From Pseudomonadota bacterium (GTDB lineage: Bacteria; Desulfobacterota; Desulfovibrionia; Desulfovibrionales; Desulfovibrionaceae): DNA of 24,604 nt. The translations under genes and the position numbers were made by a program. The notes beneath the pieces are model-generated. The model ran no database searches. It was not told where the DNA came from and was given only the letters and a program-made list of their open reading frames with translations. Position 1 is the stretch's first letter. Each line of letters starts with the position of its first letter. Location of the stretch: assembly GCA_023417745.1 (NCBI GenBank), contig JAEZEM010000175.1, forward strand, positions 1 through 24,604, read 5' to 3'. Positions 1 to 7,624 of this stretch are shown piece after piece.

Positions 1-135
1 CGACGTCCAGATGTTGGGCTTGACCACCCAACCGAGCAAATCCAGCCCGAATACGTTGCAAAAGGCCAGGATGAACACGCTGGCCCCGACAAGGAGCGCG
101 ACCTTGTCCTCGGTGAGTCCTGTCTTCTGGCTCAT
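1..135 (-). CDS. YeiH-family putative sulfate exporter, N-terminus only
   Basis: The gene runs off the left edge, so only the first 45 codons are visible. The peptide begins MSQKTGLTEDKVALLVGASV and continues with a hydrophobic stretch and an LGWVVKPNIWT segment. This looks like the start of the YeiH/UPF0324 membrane proteins that are common in sulfate reducers and annotated as putative sulfate exporters. The family is predicted to be an integral inner-membrane transporter with many helices; the substrate is not firmly established. The ATG is preceded by AAGGAG on the minus strand (138-144) with a short spacer, which supports this start. It is transcribed away from the radical SAM gene to its right. 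The family call rests on a short N-terminus and memory of homologues, so another polytopic membrane protein is possible. Confidence 0.5.
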   Translation of the reverse strand, partial: MSQKTGLTEDKVALLVGASVFILAFCNVFGLDLLGWVVKPNIWTS

Positions 136-559
136 AGGCTCCTTTTCTCCTATCCCAACAGGGATTGCCGGTGATGCCTGAGGTTGCCTGCCGACGCGCC
201 GCGACCGTGGTGTTGTCCACAAGTTTCCGTACCTTGTGCCGTCCTTCACAAAGCAATTTCTGATCCAAATATTTTCCTGTAGAAATGCTTAGGCACGGCA
301 AGCGGTTGGCGGGAAACCATTGCGACAAATGCAAATTCCAGTTGGCATGCTGTTTCCAGCTGTTGGCAGGTCGATGGCGGCAGGGACGCTTCCCTGGAGG
401 CTGCGGCACTCGGCAGGCGTGCGCAAGTCCGTGGGGCACGGGCATTCCTGAAATCAACTGAAATGGTGTAACTATTCCCGATGCATCTCGACTAAAAAAC
501 CTGAACAAACGGAGTTCTTTGTACGGTATTGAAACATGACGGTCAGGAGGGCACGAGAT
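136..559. other. Intergenic region between divergent genes
   Basis: This is about 420 bases between the left-edge exporter (minus) and the radical SAM gene (plus), so both promoters should lie here. I see no convincing -35/-10 pair, no strong hairpin and no RNA gene. The right third (about 455-540) is more A+T-rich than the rest and probably holds the promoter of the radical SAM gene. One 40-codon ORF starts at 329 but has no usable ribosome binding site. Confidence 0.5.
545..550 (+). promoter_or_regulatory. Shine-Dalgarno that sets the radical SAM start
   Basis: A perfect AGGAGG lies 9 bases before the ATG at 560. The upstream in-frame ATG at 536 has no such signal, and its first codons overlap this site. 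The 560 start is therefore preferred, giving 651 residues rather than 659. Confidence 0.75.
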
Positions 560-2515
560 ATGGCGATCCGGAAAAAAGTGTTGTTGGTCAATCCACCACC
601 AAATCCTGATACAGGGCCGCAATTGCATCTTGAAAATCTTGGTTTGGGTTATGTCGCTGCCTCCGTTCGGCGGAATCTAGGCAAGACCCATGATGTGACG
701 CTTTGGGATTGCTGTCTTGTGGACAAGGTTATGGCCCACATCCCCGAAGTGCTCAATGCTATCGCGCCGGATTACGTCGGCTTGAGTTTATCGGCCATGA
801 ACGCCAGTCAAGGCGCGGCACTGGCCGCTCAGGTCCGCAAGCGTAATCCCCGCGCGAAAATCATCATTGGCGGCATACTGGCTTCTTCCCTGCCGGCTGG
901 GGAGTTGGCCTGTTTCAGCCCGGACGCGATCATTCGAGGCGAAGGTGAGGCGCTCGTCCCAAAGGCGCTGGAGTTGCTTGAGGACGCCGCTCCTGGAGGG
1001 GTCTTGGAGCTTGTCCAGGAGCAAGCCCTTGATGTGGACGCTCTTGCCTGGCCTGTCCGGGACATGTTGTCCTGGCAGATCAAGATGCACCCCCAGGCGA
1101 GCGTTGCCGCTTCGCGTGGTTGTCCGTACCGATGCAGTTTTTGCAGTATCCCCAAGGCTGGTCCCATCAGGAAATGGCGGCCTCGAGACATAGACGACGT
1201 AGTCGATGAGATGATTTTTCTCTATAAGACATATAATATCGCTCATTTTTATTTTGTTGATGATAATTTTATTCTTAATTCCAAACCGTCTTTTTCGCGG
1301 GCCGAACGTTTCGCCAAGCTTGTTCGGGACAAACTTCCCGCCATTCGTTTTGGATTTATGTGCCGTTCCTCGGCCATAGACAAAACACTGCTGAAAATCT
1401 TGAAAGCCGCCGGCCTGGCTGGCGTGTTTCTCGGCATCGAGTCGTTTTCCCAGGCTGTTCTTGACCGCTACAATAAAAGAGAAACCGTCGAGGAACACAT
1501 TCGGGCCATTGCCGTCCTTAATGATTTGTGCATTACCATCAATCCCGGATTTATTTTTTTCGATCCGTGGACAAGCGTTTCCGAAATCCAGGAAACCCTA
1601 AGGGTCATGAAGCAAATTGATTTCCCATCGCTGCAATCCATAAATTCCAAATTGACTTGTTATCGAGGGACAGCGATTGATCAGCAATTAGACGACATTG
1701 ACGAAACAACGTCGAAATTGGGTACTCGCGGTTATGTAGTAAAAAATTCACAAGCCGATGCAGTCATGCGGCAATGTTGCAGTATTTTTCATGATCACTT
1801 GATTTCAGATGATGATTACATGGAGTATCAGCGTCTTCAATATGTTTTGGGATATTTGCAGCCATTTTTTCTTGGTACAGATCACGAATCCCTTTTTAGA
1901 CTGCATTATGTCGAGTGTAAAAGATACTGGAAGTCCGGCGACATGATCGTCTTGCAGTGGATTGACGATTACTCTTGTGGTCTGGTCGCGCCTGGGGCAA
2001 CCCTTGAAGCCTTGATCGACGGCCGCTCCCGGGAGCATTGGCGAAAGGGCAACGCATGCGCCAAGCTCTTTATTGCCTTGGCGGAATCCTTCCTTATACG
2101 CGCCGTCACCACCGGCAGCGCCGAGGAGGCTCGTTTGGCCGTCCTTGCCTTCCATGTGCCGGGAAATGCCCTCAGCCTTTCCAACCTGCTGCGACAGTTT
2201 CCCCATGACGGCAGGGAGAACGATGCCGTTTTCGCTCAGGCATTGGGCTACGCCTGCGACGTCGATCTGCTCGGAGACTATCTGCGCCGGCTGGTGCAAA
2301 GCCAAAATGATCAAGCTCTGTTGGCCGCCATTGAGTCGGCCTGCCTCACGTTCAACTTTTCCATCATCCAGGCGCTCGACGGCTATGTAGAGGAAATGGG
2401 CGCGATGGCGTCCGAACCTGTCATGGCAGGCCTGCGGCAGGCCAGACGACTTTTTCGTTTGACGTATCCCGAATACATCCTGGCGCAGGCCAAATCGTCG
2501 GATTTGGTCGCCTGA
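560..2515 (+). CDS. B12-binding-domain-type radical SAM protein
   Basis: This is a 651-residue protein. The first ~145 residues look like the Rossmann-type cobalamin-binding domain found in front of class B radical SAM enzymes: VLLVNPPP near the start, then LGLGYVAASVR and IIIGGILAS. The radical SAM core follows with the cluster-binding motif C188-x3-C192-x2-C195 (CPYRCSFC), then FYFVDDNF and GVFLGIES typical of the barrel. The B12 domain shows no clear DxHxxG motif, so base-off His ligation is not evident. About 230 residues after the core are not recognised. Members of this superfamily methylate unreactive carbons or rearrange skeletons, but the substrate here cannot be read. It stands alone: no precursor peptide or partner biosynthetic gene is visible. 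Stretches near 1200-1290 and 1600-1930 are clearly richer in A+T than neighbouring genes, which suggests recent acquisition. Confidence 0.85.
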   Translation: MAIRKKVLLVNPPPNPDTGPQLHLENLGLGYVAASVRRNLGKTHDVTLWDCCLVDKVMAHIPEVLNAIAPDYVGLSLSAMNASQGAALAAQVRKRNPRAKIIIGGILASSLPAGELACFSPDAIIRGEGEALVPKALELLEDAAPGGVLELVQEQALDVDALAWPVRDMLSWQIKMHPQASVAASRGCPYRCSFCSIPKAGPIRKWRPRDIDDVVDEMIFLYKTYNIAHFYFVDDNFILNSKPSFSRAERFAKLVRDKLPAIRFGFMCRSSAIDKTLLKILKAAGLAGVFLGIESFSQAVLDRYNKRETVEEHIRAIAVLNDLCITINPGFIFFDPWTSVSEIQETLRVMKQIDFPSLQSINSKLTCYRGTAIDQQLDDIDETTSKLGTRGYVVKNSQADAVMRQCCSIFHDHLISDDDYMEYQRLQYVLGYLQPFFLGTDHESLFRLHYVECKRYWKSGDMIVLQWIDDYSCGLVAPGATLEALIDGRSREHWRKGNACAKLFIALAESFLIRAVTTGSAEEARLAVLAFHVPGNALSLSNLLRQFPHDGRENDAVFAQALGYACDVDLLGDYLRRLVQSQNDQALLAAIESACLTFNFSIIQALDGYVEEMGAMASEPVMAGLRQARRLFRLTYPEYILAQAKSSDLVA

Positions 2516-2572
2516 TCAGATCCCGTCGCTGGACGTGATGCTTTTGGCTTCGCGGGTGGGACAATCAATGCG

Positions 2573-2866
2573 TCAAAACCGCTTGCCGCGCCGGGCTTTT
2601 CCCATGCAACGGATCATGAGGAAGGCTTCGAGCAGTCCCACGGCCAGACATAACGCAACGCCGCAGGCTTCCATGACGGCCACAGCGGTAAACAGCGTGG
2701 GCGCTTCGCGGGTGACGGGATGGCGCACCAGGCGAAACGCGCCAGTGTTGAGTCCGGCATACAGATCCAGGCCCAGGGCGGCGGCTCCGGCCAGGGAAAG
2801 CAGGCAGGCCATGGCCAGGAGGATGGCCAGGGCGCGGGGCGAGAGCGGCGGCGTGGGGTTGGACAT
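2573..2866 (-). CDS. Small membrane protein with two predicted helices
   Basis: This 97-residue protein is not recognised. It has two hydrophobic segments, roughly residues 11-34 (rich in Ala and Leu) and 56-85, separated by a short polar loop with Arg and His. The C-terminus is strongly basic (GKARRGKRF), suggesting the tail is cytoplasmic. It begins 38 bases after the stop of the PilZ gene on the same strand, so the two are probably co-transcribed. The ribosome binding site is weak (AGG about 6 bases upstream). It converges with the radical SAM gene, whose stop is 57 bases away. Its opposite-strand ORFs are less convincing because they lack the clear membrane pattern. No function is proposed. 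Confidence 0.6.
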   Translation of the reverse strand: MSNPTPPLSPRALAILLAMACLLSLAGAAALGLDLYAGLNTGAFRLVRHPVTREAPTLFTAVAVMEACGVALCLAVGLLEAFLMIRCMGKARRGKRF

Positions 2867-2904
2867 GGTTTGCCTGGAGCGCGGGGGCGGTTTCGACGAC
2901 GTAT

Positions 2905-3363
2905 TCAGGGATGATCGCCGCTTTCGGGAGCGTCGCCCAAGGCCTGGGCCAGGGCTTCTGGGGCCAGGGCCAGGGGCGCGTCAAAGGCCAGACCGAGGAG
3001 ATCGCCTTCGGTCCATCGCACGACGGCGCGTATGGCCGCTTCTTGGCTGGGAAGCCGGCGGGCGTCAAGGACGAGGAAAACGGTCGTGCCTTGGGCGGGG
3101 CAAGAGGTCGTCGGACCGATGCGCCGGAGCTTCGCGCCGTTGTTGCTGATGTTGCACAGGGCGACGTCCAGATTTCCGGAAGACGTTCGGATGATCAGTT
3201 GGTACGATTGTCTCGTATCGTTCAGGCGAAGTCTTGGTTTGGACCGCCTGTTGCCGCAGGCGCTGCAGATCCAGCAAACGGCTTCAAGGTCGCCAAAACA
3301 GGCCATCTCATGCCAGGCCGGCCTTTTACAGTGGGAACAGACGTCCTTTTTTTTCAGAGGCAT
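2905..3363 (-). CDS. PilZ-domain protein with N-terminal zinc ribbon
   Basis: This is a 152-residue protein. Residues 9-36 hold two Cys pairs, C9-x2-C12 and C33-x2-C36, forming a likely zinc ribbon. Residues ~44-135 resemble a PilZ domain: a basic run (R44, R46, R51), then NISNNG at 71-76 matching the (D/N)xSxxG motif, and VRWTEGDLLGLAF near the end of the barrel. PilZ domains bind cyclic di-GMP through an RxxxR motif plus this second motif. Here the arginines are not in the exact RxxxR spacing, so nucleotide binding is uncertain. An AAGG lies about 8 bases before the ATG. It is followed by the small membrane protein gene and could signal through it, but that is inference. Confidence 0.75.
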   Translation of the reverse strand: MPLKKKDVCSHCKRPAWHEMACFGDLEAVCWICSACGNRRSKPRLRLNDTRQSYQLIIRTSSGNLDVALCNISNNGAKLRRIGPTTSCPAQGTTVFLVLDARRLPSQEAAIRAVVRWTEGDLLGLAFDAPLALAPEALAQALGDAPESGDHP

Positions 3364-3402
3364 GGCGTCAACCTTGCAAGACGCCCATAACGGAGGCGAA
3401 AT

Positions 3403-3439
3403 CGCCCCAAAGCAGTAGCAGTCCGGGCTTTGGGAGGCG
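3403..3439 (-). terminator. Possible hairpin terminator after kdpE
   Basis: An inverted repeat (CCCAAAGC at 3406-3413 and GCTTTGGG at 3427-3434) lies 24 bases or more beyond the kdpE stop, with partly pairing flanks. There is no U-run on the minus strand, so it may be a weak terminator, or an RNA 3'-end structure that lets some read-through reach the PilZ gene. Confidence 0.35.
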
Positions 3440-3462
3440 AATTACTGTTTCGTCATATTGTC

Positions 3463-4149
3463 CTAACCGGCAAACCGGTAGCCGATGCCGGTCTCGGTGC
3501 GCAGGTAGCGGGGCCTAGCCGGGTCCTGCTCGATCTTCTGGCGCAGCTTGTGGATGTGGATGCGCACGTAATGTTCCTGGCCCTGGCTGTGGCGGCCCCA
3601 GACCGCCTGCAGGAGCTGGCCGTGGGTGACCACCTTGCCGGCGTGGCGGGCCAGGAAGGCCAGGAGCTTGAATTCCGTGGGCGTCAGATGGACGTCTTCC
3701 CCGGCCAGGGCGGCGGTATGGCCTTCCAGGTCGACGGACAGCTCGCCAAAGACGTAGCGCGACGGCGCGGCCTCGCCCGGAGCCGCGCTTCGGCGCAGGC
3801 AGACTCGAATGCGCGCCGCCAACTCGGCCAGACTGAAGGGCTTGGTCAGATAGTCCGAAGCGCCGAGATCAAGAGCCGTCACCTTGTCGCGCTCCCGGGA
3901 GCGCACCGACAACACGATGACCCTGGCGCGCCGCCACATGGGCAGGGCGCGCAGCACCTCCTCGCCGTCGAGGTCGGGCAGTCCCAGGTCCAGCAGGATG
4001 ACGTCGGGATCATGGGACTCGGCCAGAGCCAAGGCCTCGCGGCCCGAGCCGGCCTCGATGACGGCATAGCCCTCGGCCGCAAGAAAGGGGGTGAGGAACC
4101 GGCGGATGGCCGGCTCGTCGTCAACGACGAGGATGGTCGGGGTGCTCAT
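3463..4149 (-). CDS. kdpE: KdpE, K+-responsive response regulator
   Basis: This is a 228-residue OmpR-family regulator that activates the kdp operon when phosphorylated by KdpD. The receiver domain (1-~120) shows the acidic pair D10-D11, the phosphoacceptor D54 in LLDLGLPDLDG, and K103 in the LTKPF motif. The winged-helix domain (~130-228) contains LTPTEFKLL and ends in YLRTETGIGYRF, the usual OmpR/PhoB signature. Length fits the family (E. coli about 225). The chosen ATG lies inside the end of kdpD, giving a 29-base overlap that implies coupled translation. The reading frame stays open for 71 further codons upstream, but that extension is only the shadow of kdpD. Confidence 0.96.
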   Translation of the reverse strand: MSTPTILVVDDEPAIRRFLTPFLAAEGYAVIEAGSGREALALAESHDPDVILLDLGLPDLDGEEVLRALPMWRRARVIVLSVRSRERDKVTALDLGASDYLTKPFSLAELAARIRVCLRRSAAPGEAAPSRYVFGELSVDLEGHTAALAGEDVHLTPTEFKLLAFLARHAGKVVTHGQLLQAVWGRHSQGQEHYVRIHIHKLRQKIEQDPARPRYLRTETGIGYRFAG

Positions 4150-6811
4150 GGGCTTCCAGGGGAAGGGTGATGGTGAATGTTGCGCCCTGGGGTTTGCCGG
4201 CCTCGGCGACGATGGAACCGCCGTGGGCCTTGGCCACGGCCCGACAGATGGCCAAGCCCAGGCCGTAGCCGCTGGGGCCGGCCCGGTCGCCGCGCTGGAA
4301 CCGCTCAAAGAGTTTATCCGGATCGCCCGGCGGCAGCCCCGGGCCGGCGTCGCGCACCGCAATGACGACTCGGCCGCCGCGCACGGCGGCGGTTATGCCG
4401 ACGGGCGTGCCGGGCGGCGTGTGTTTGGCCGCGTTTTCCAGAAGGTTTAAAAGCGCTTGTTCCATGAGCACTTCGTCCATGGGGATGGGGGGCAGATTGG
4501 CCGGGATGTCCAGGCGCACCTCGCGGCCGGCCAGGGCGGTTTCCAGGCGGGCCAGGACCGCGCCGACCACATCCTCCAGGGGGATGAGCCGGATGTCCGG
4601 CACGACCGAGCCGGACTCCAGGGCGGCGATGCGCAGCAGGTTGTCCACCAGCCGCTCCAGGCGCGAGGCCTCGTGGGCGATATTTTCCTCCAGGGACCGG
4701 CGCACCTCGGGCGTGGCGGCCCGGCCCAGGGCCATGAGGCTTTCGGCCGAGCCGGCGATGGCGGCCAGTGGCGTCTTGAAGTCGTGGGTGACGGTGGAAA
4801 GCAGGGCGGCCCGCAGCTTTTCCCGCTCGGCCGCGACCAGCGTCGTTTTGGCTTTTTCCTCCAGCCGGTCCACGTCCAGGGCCAGGGCGGTCTGCTGGGC
4901 CACGGCGTCGAGGAGCCGGCGACGGTCGGGCAACTCCAGGGCGTCGGCCGCCTCCGGGGCGTCGGGACGCAGCCCCATGACGCCCAGCACGCCCTCGGAG
5001 CCGGCCAGGGGCAGGTACAGGGCGTCGGCCTCGGCCAGGGTCTGAGTGGAGAGGCCGGCCGGCTTGGCGTTGTCAAAGACCCACTGGGCCACGCCCACAT
5101 CCTTGTCGTCCAGGGCCTCATTGGCCTCGGAGACAAAGGCGTTTTCGAGCTTGCCGTCGGCGTTTGGCGTCAGGGCAAAGGCCGTGCAGCCAAAGATGCG
5201 GGCGATGTGCTCATGGGCCACGCGCAACAGATTGGCCGCGCCCCGGGCCATGGCCAGGTTGCGGGAGAATTCGCTTAAGTCCGAGGCCTGGCGTTCGAGC
5301 AGCACGGCGCTGTCGGCCTGGGCGCGCAACCGCGAGGCCATGCCGCTTAAGACCAGGGCCACCAGCAACATGATGGCGAAGGTGACGAGGTAGCCCGCGT
5401 CGGAGACGGAAAAGCTGAACCGGGGCGGCACGAAACAGAAGTCAAAGGCCAGGACGCTGACGATGGAGGCGGCGACCGAGGCCCGCCGGGACAGCCAGAC
5501 CGAAGCGGCCACGACGCCCACCAGATAGACCATGATGAGATTGGCCGGTTCGAAGTAGGGGAACATGGCGAAGCAGGCCCCCGAGCAGGCGGCCACGATG
5601 CCCAGGGCGGCCGCCATATCGCGCCATCTTCCCCTGGGGAGCGCCCGGCGGGGCGGGCGCGAGGCCGGAGCGCGGGGGTCCTGGCCTTTGATGACGTGGA
5701 CGTCGATCTCGCCGCTTTCACGCACCAGCCGGTCCACCGGGCTGCCGCGCAGAATATCGAGGAGGCTGCGGCGAAGCGGCTTGCCGATGACGATGCGGGT
5801 GACGTTGTGCTGGCGGGCGAAGCCGACAATCAGCTTGGCTACGTCGGCTCCGGTGAGTACATGGGTCTGGGCACCGAGTTCCTGGGCCAGGCGCAGGTTG
5901 TCCATGGCCCGGGCGGTGGGCGTGCCTTCGGGGCTTTTTTGGATAAACAGGGCGTGCCAATTGGCGTGGAGACCGTCGGCCAGCCGTTTGGCCGCCCGTA
6001 CCAGGGTGGCCGAGGTGGGCGAAGGGCCGACGCAGACCAGGATGCGCTCGGCCGTGGGCCAGGTGGTTTCGATGGCGTGGCCCTTGCGGTAGACCAGCAC
6101 CTCGGTGTTGACCCGGCTGGCGGTCTGGCGCAGGGCCAGTTCGCGCAGGGCGTTTAAGTTGCCGCTGCGAAAGAAGTTTTCCCCGGCCCATTCGGCCTGG
6201 CGCGGCAGATAGACCTTGCCGTCGCGCAGACGCTGGCGCAGGTCCTCGGGCGGCAGGTCGACAAGAATGACCGATTGGGCCTTGGCCAGCACGGCGTCGG
6301 GCACGGTCTCGCGCACCCGCACGCCGGTGATCTGGGCCACGATGTCGTTTAAGCTCTCCAGGTGCTGGACGTTGAGCGTGGTCCAGACGTTGAGGCCGTG
6401 TTCGAGGAGTTCCTCCACGTCCTGCCAGCGTTTGGGATGGCGGCAGCCCGGGGCGTTGGCGTGAGCCAGTTCGTCCACGAGGATAAGGGGCGGGCGGGCC
6501 TTAAGGGCGGCGTTGAGGTCGAATTCCTCCAGCACATGCCCCCGGTAGTCGATACGCTGACGGGGCAGCAGGTCCATGCCGTAGAGCAGGGCTTCGGTGT
6601 CCTGACGGCCGTGGGTCTCGACCACGCCGACCAGGGGGGCGACGCCTTCGGCCATTTTGAGGCGGGCCGCTTCGAGCATGGCATAGGTCTTGCCCACGCC
6701 CGGGGCCATACCGAGGAAGATCCGCAGCTGTCCGCGCCGTTTCTCCTCTTCCTCACGGCGCACCATGGCCAGCAGGGCATCGGGGTCGGGCCGTTTGTCC
6801 TCGTCGCGCAT
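4121..6811 (-). CDS. kdpD: KdpD, K+/turgor sensor histidine kinase
   Basis: This is an 896-residue inner-membrane sensor kinase, almost the same length as the E. coli protein. The N-terminal KdpD domain has a Walker A site at 34-42 (GMAPGVGKT), the LVDELAHAN Walker B region and the family hallmark TTLNVQHLESLND. A universal-stress-type domain follows (~245-365), then a block of four closely spaced helices (~395-500) and a GAF-like linker. The kinase core has the HisKA motif THDFKTPL with phospho-His H676, and an HATPase domain with NLLENAAKH, the AGPGLP loop and GYGLGLAIC. It starts 9 bases after the kdpC stop and overlaps kdpE, so C, D and E form one translational unit. The partner is KdpE. 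Confidence 0.97.
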   Translation of the reverse strand: MRDEDKRPDPDALLAMVRREEEEKRRGQLRIFLGMAPGVGKTYAMLEAARLKMAEGVAPLVGVVETHGRQDTEALLYGMDLLPRQRIDYRGHVLEEFDLNAALKARPPLILVDELAHANAPGCRHPKRWQDVEELLEHGLNVWTTLNVQHLESLNDIVAQITGVRVRETVPDAVLAKAQSVILVDLPPEDLRQRLRDGKVYLPRQAEWAGENFFRSGNLNALRELALRQTASRVNTEVLVYRKGHAIETTWPTAERILVCVGPSPTSATLVRAAKRLADGLHANWHALFIQKSPEGTPTARAMDNLRLAQELGAQTHVLTGADVAKLIVGFARQHNVTRIVIGKPLRRSLLDILRGSPVDRLVRESGEIDVHVIKGQDPRAPASRPPRRALPRGRWRDMAAALGIVAACSGACFAMFPYFEPANLIMVYLVGVVAASVWLSRRASVAASIVSVLAFDFCFVPPRFSFSVSDAGYLVTFAIMLLVALVLSGMASRLRAQADSAVLLERQASDLSEFSRNLAMARGAANLLRVAHEHIARIFGCTAFALTPNADGKLENAFVSEANEALDDKDVGVAQWVFDNAKPAGLSTQTLAEADALYLPLAGSEGVLGVMGLRPDAPEAADALELPDRRRLLDAVAQQTALALDVDRLEEKAKTTLVAAEREKLRAALLSTVTHDFKTPLAAIAGSAESLMALGRAATPEVRRSLEENIAHEASRLERLVDNLLRIAALESGSVVPDIRLIPLEDVVGAVLARLETALAGREVRLDIPANLPPIPMDEVLMEQALLNLLENAAKHTPPGTPVGITAAVRGGRVVIAVRDAGPGLPPGDPDKLFERFQRGDRAGPSGYGLGLAICRAVAKAHGGSIVAEAGKPQGATFTITLPLEAHEHPDHPRR

Positions 6812-6820
6812 GGCCCCACC

Positions 6821-7408
6821 TTACTTCGCGCCGGCCAGGGCATCCAGGGCCAAATTGAGCCGAGCCACGTTGACGCGCTCCTCGCCCCAGACGCCCAGGA
6901 GCCGGCCTTCGGTCTGGCTGGCGATCAGCGCAGTCACGTCTTTTTCGGTCAAGCCCCGGGCCTTGGCCACAGCCGGGGCCTGCCAGAGGGCAGCCTCGGG
7001 GGCGATGTGCGGGTCGAGGCCGCTGGCCGAGGCCGTGACCAGATCCATGGGGACCGGTCGGCCGGAGGCCAGGGCGTCGAGGTCGGCCGTGCGCGCCTTG
7101 ACTGCCTCGGCCAGGGCCGGGTTGGTCGGGGCCAGGTTGGAACCTCCGGAGGAGGTGGCGTTGCAGGGGAAGGGCGTGGTGGCCGAGGGCCGGCCGGTGA
7201 AATAGCGTCCCGGGGCAAAAGGCTGACCGATCAGCGCCGAACCCACCACGGCACCGCCCCGTGAAACCAACGAACCGGCGGCCTGATGGGGGAAAAAAGC
7301 CCCGCCCAGGGCGGTCACGGCCAGGGGATAGGCGACGCCGGTGATCAGGCTCAGCCACAGAAACATCAGACAGGAAGGTTTAAGCTCCCGCATAAAGCTC
7401 GCAAACAT
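6821..7408 (-). CDS. kdpC: KdpC, K+-transporting ATPase subunit C
   Basis: This 195-residue subunit (E. coli about 190) stabilises the KdpFABC complex and links KdpA and KdpB. One N-terminal helix (~residues 12-34, FLWLSLITGVAYPLAVTAL) anchors it. The soluble part carries family hallmarks: GSALIGQPF, RYFTGRPSAT, GGSNLAPTNPAL, ASASGLDPHIAPEAA and GRLLGVWGEERVNV. The ATG at 7408 is preceded by GGGAG with a 7-base spacer. The frame is open for 43 more codons upstream, but that stretch is not KdpC-like and includes the intergenic region. Unlike the usual tight kdpBC junction, 216 bases separate it from kdpB, with a GC-rich palindrome between them. Confidence 0.96.
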   Translation of the reverse strand: MFASFMRELKPSCLMFLWLSLITGVAYPLAVTALGGAFFPHQAAGSLVSRGGAVVGSALIGQPFAPGRYFTGRPSATTPFPCNATSSGGSNLAPTNPALAEAVKARTADLDALASGRPVPMDLVTASASGLDPHIAPEAALWQAPAVAKARGLTEKDVTALIASQTEGRLLGVWGEERVNVARLNLALDALAGAK

Positions 7409-7568
7409 CTCTTTTCTCCCTATGTCTTGCGGTGTTTTGACCGCTTTCTGTTTTTCGATCCAGCCGCAAACCGCATACTTACGCGTTCGGGCACTTAACA
7501 GGCTTCTCCAACCCTCCCGCCTCCGCGCCTGTTCCACCCCGTCCCCTCACCCCCCTTTCAGGGAGGGT

Positions 7569-7593
7569 CCGGGAGGGGGTTACCCCCTCCCGG
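7569..7593. repeat. GC-rich palindrome between kdpB and kdpC
   Basis: Two perfect 11-base arms (CCGGGAGGGGG and its complement) flank a 3-base loop. They sit in a longer stretch (about 7540-7605) of repeated GGGAGG and CCCTCC words, and the block looks like an extragenic palindromic (REP-like) unit. I recall similar sequences between genes in Desulfovibrio genomes, but copy number cannot be tested here. Because it is transcribed inside the kdp operon, it would fold into a very stable hairpin between kdpFAB and kdpCDE. There is no T-run directly after it on the minus strand. Confidence 0.7.
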
Positions 7594-7624
7594 CCGCCGG
7601 AGGCATTTCTTCTCTTTTCTTTCT

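Noticed and set aside
329..451. 40-codon ORF upstream of the radical SAM gene, considered as a RiPP precursor
   Set aside because: No ribosome binding site, no Cys/Thr/Ser-rich core and no leader motif. It lies in an ordinary intergenic stretch.
788..1498. 236-codon minus-strand ORF inside the radical SAM gene
   Set aside because: The opposite strand encodes the conserved CxxxCxxC protein. The antisense product shows no recognisable domain.
2535..3149. 204-codon plus-strand Arg-rich ORF opposite the small membrane and PilZ genes
   Set aside because: Low-complexity Arg/Gly/Pro content typical of antisense frames; the minus strand has recognisable PilZ and membrane features.
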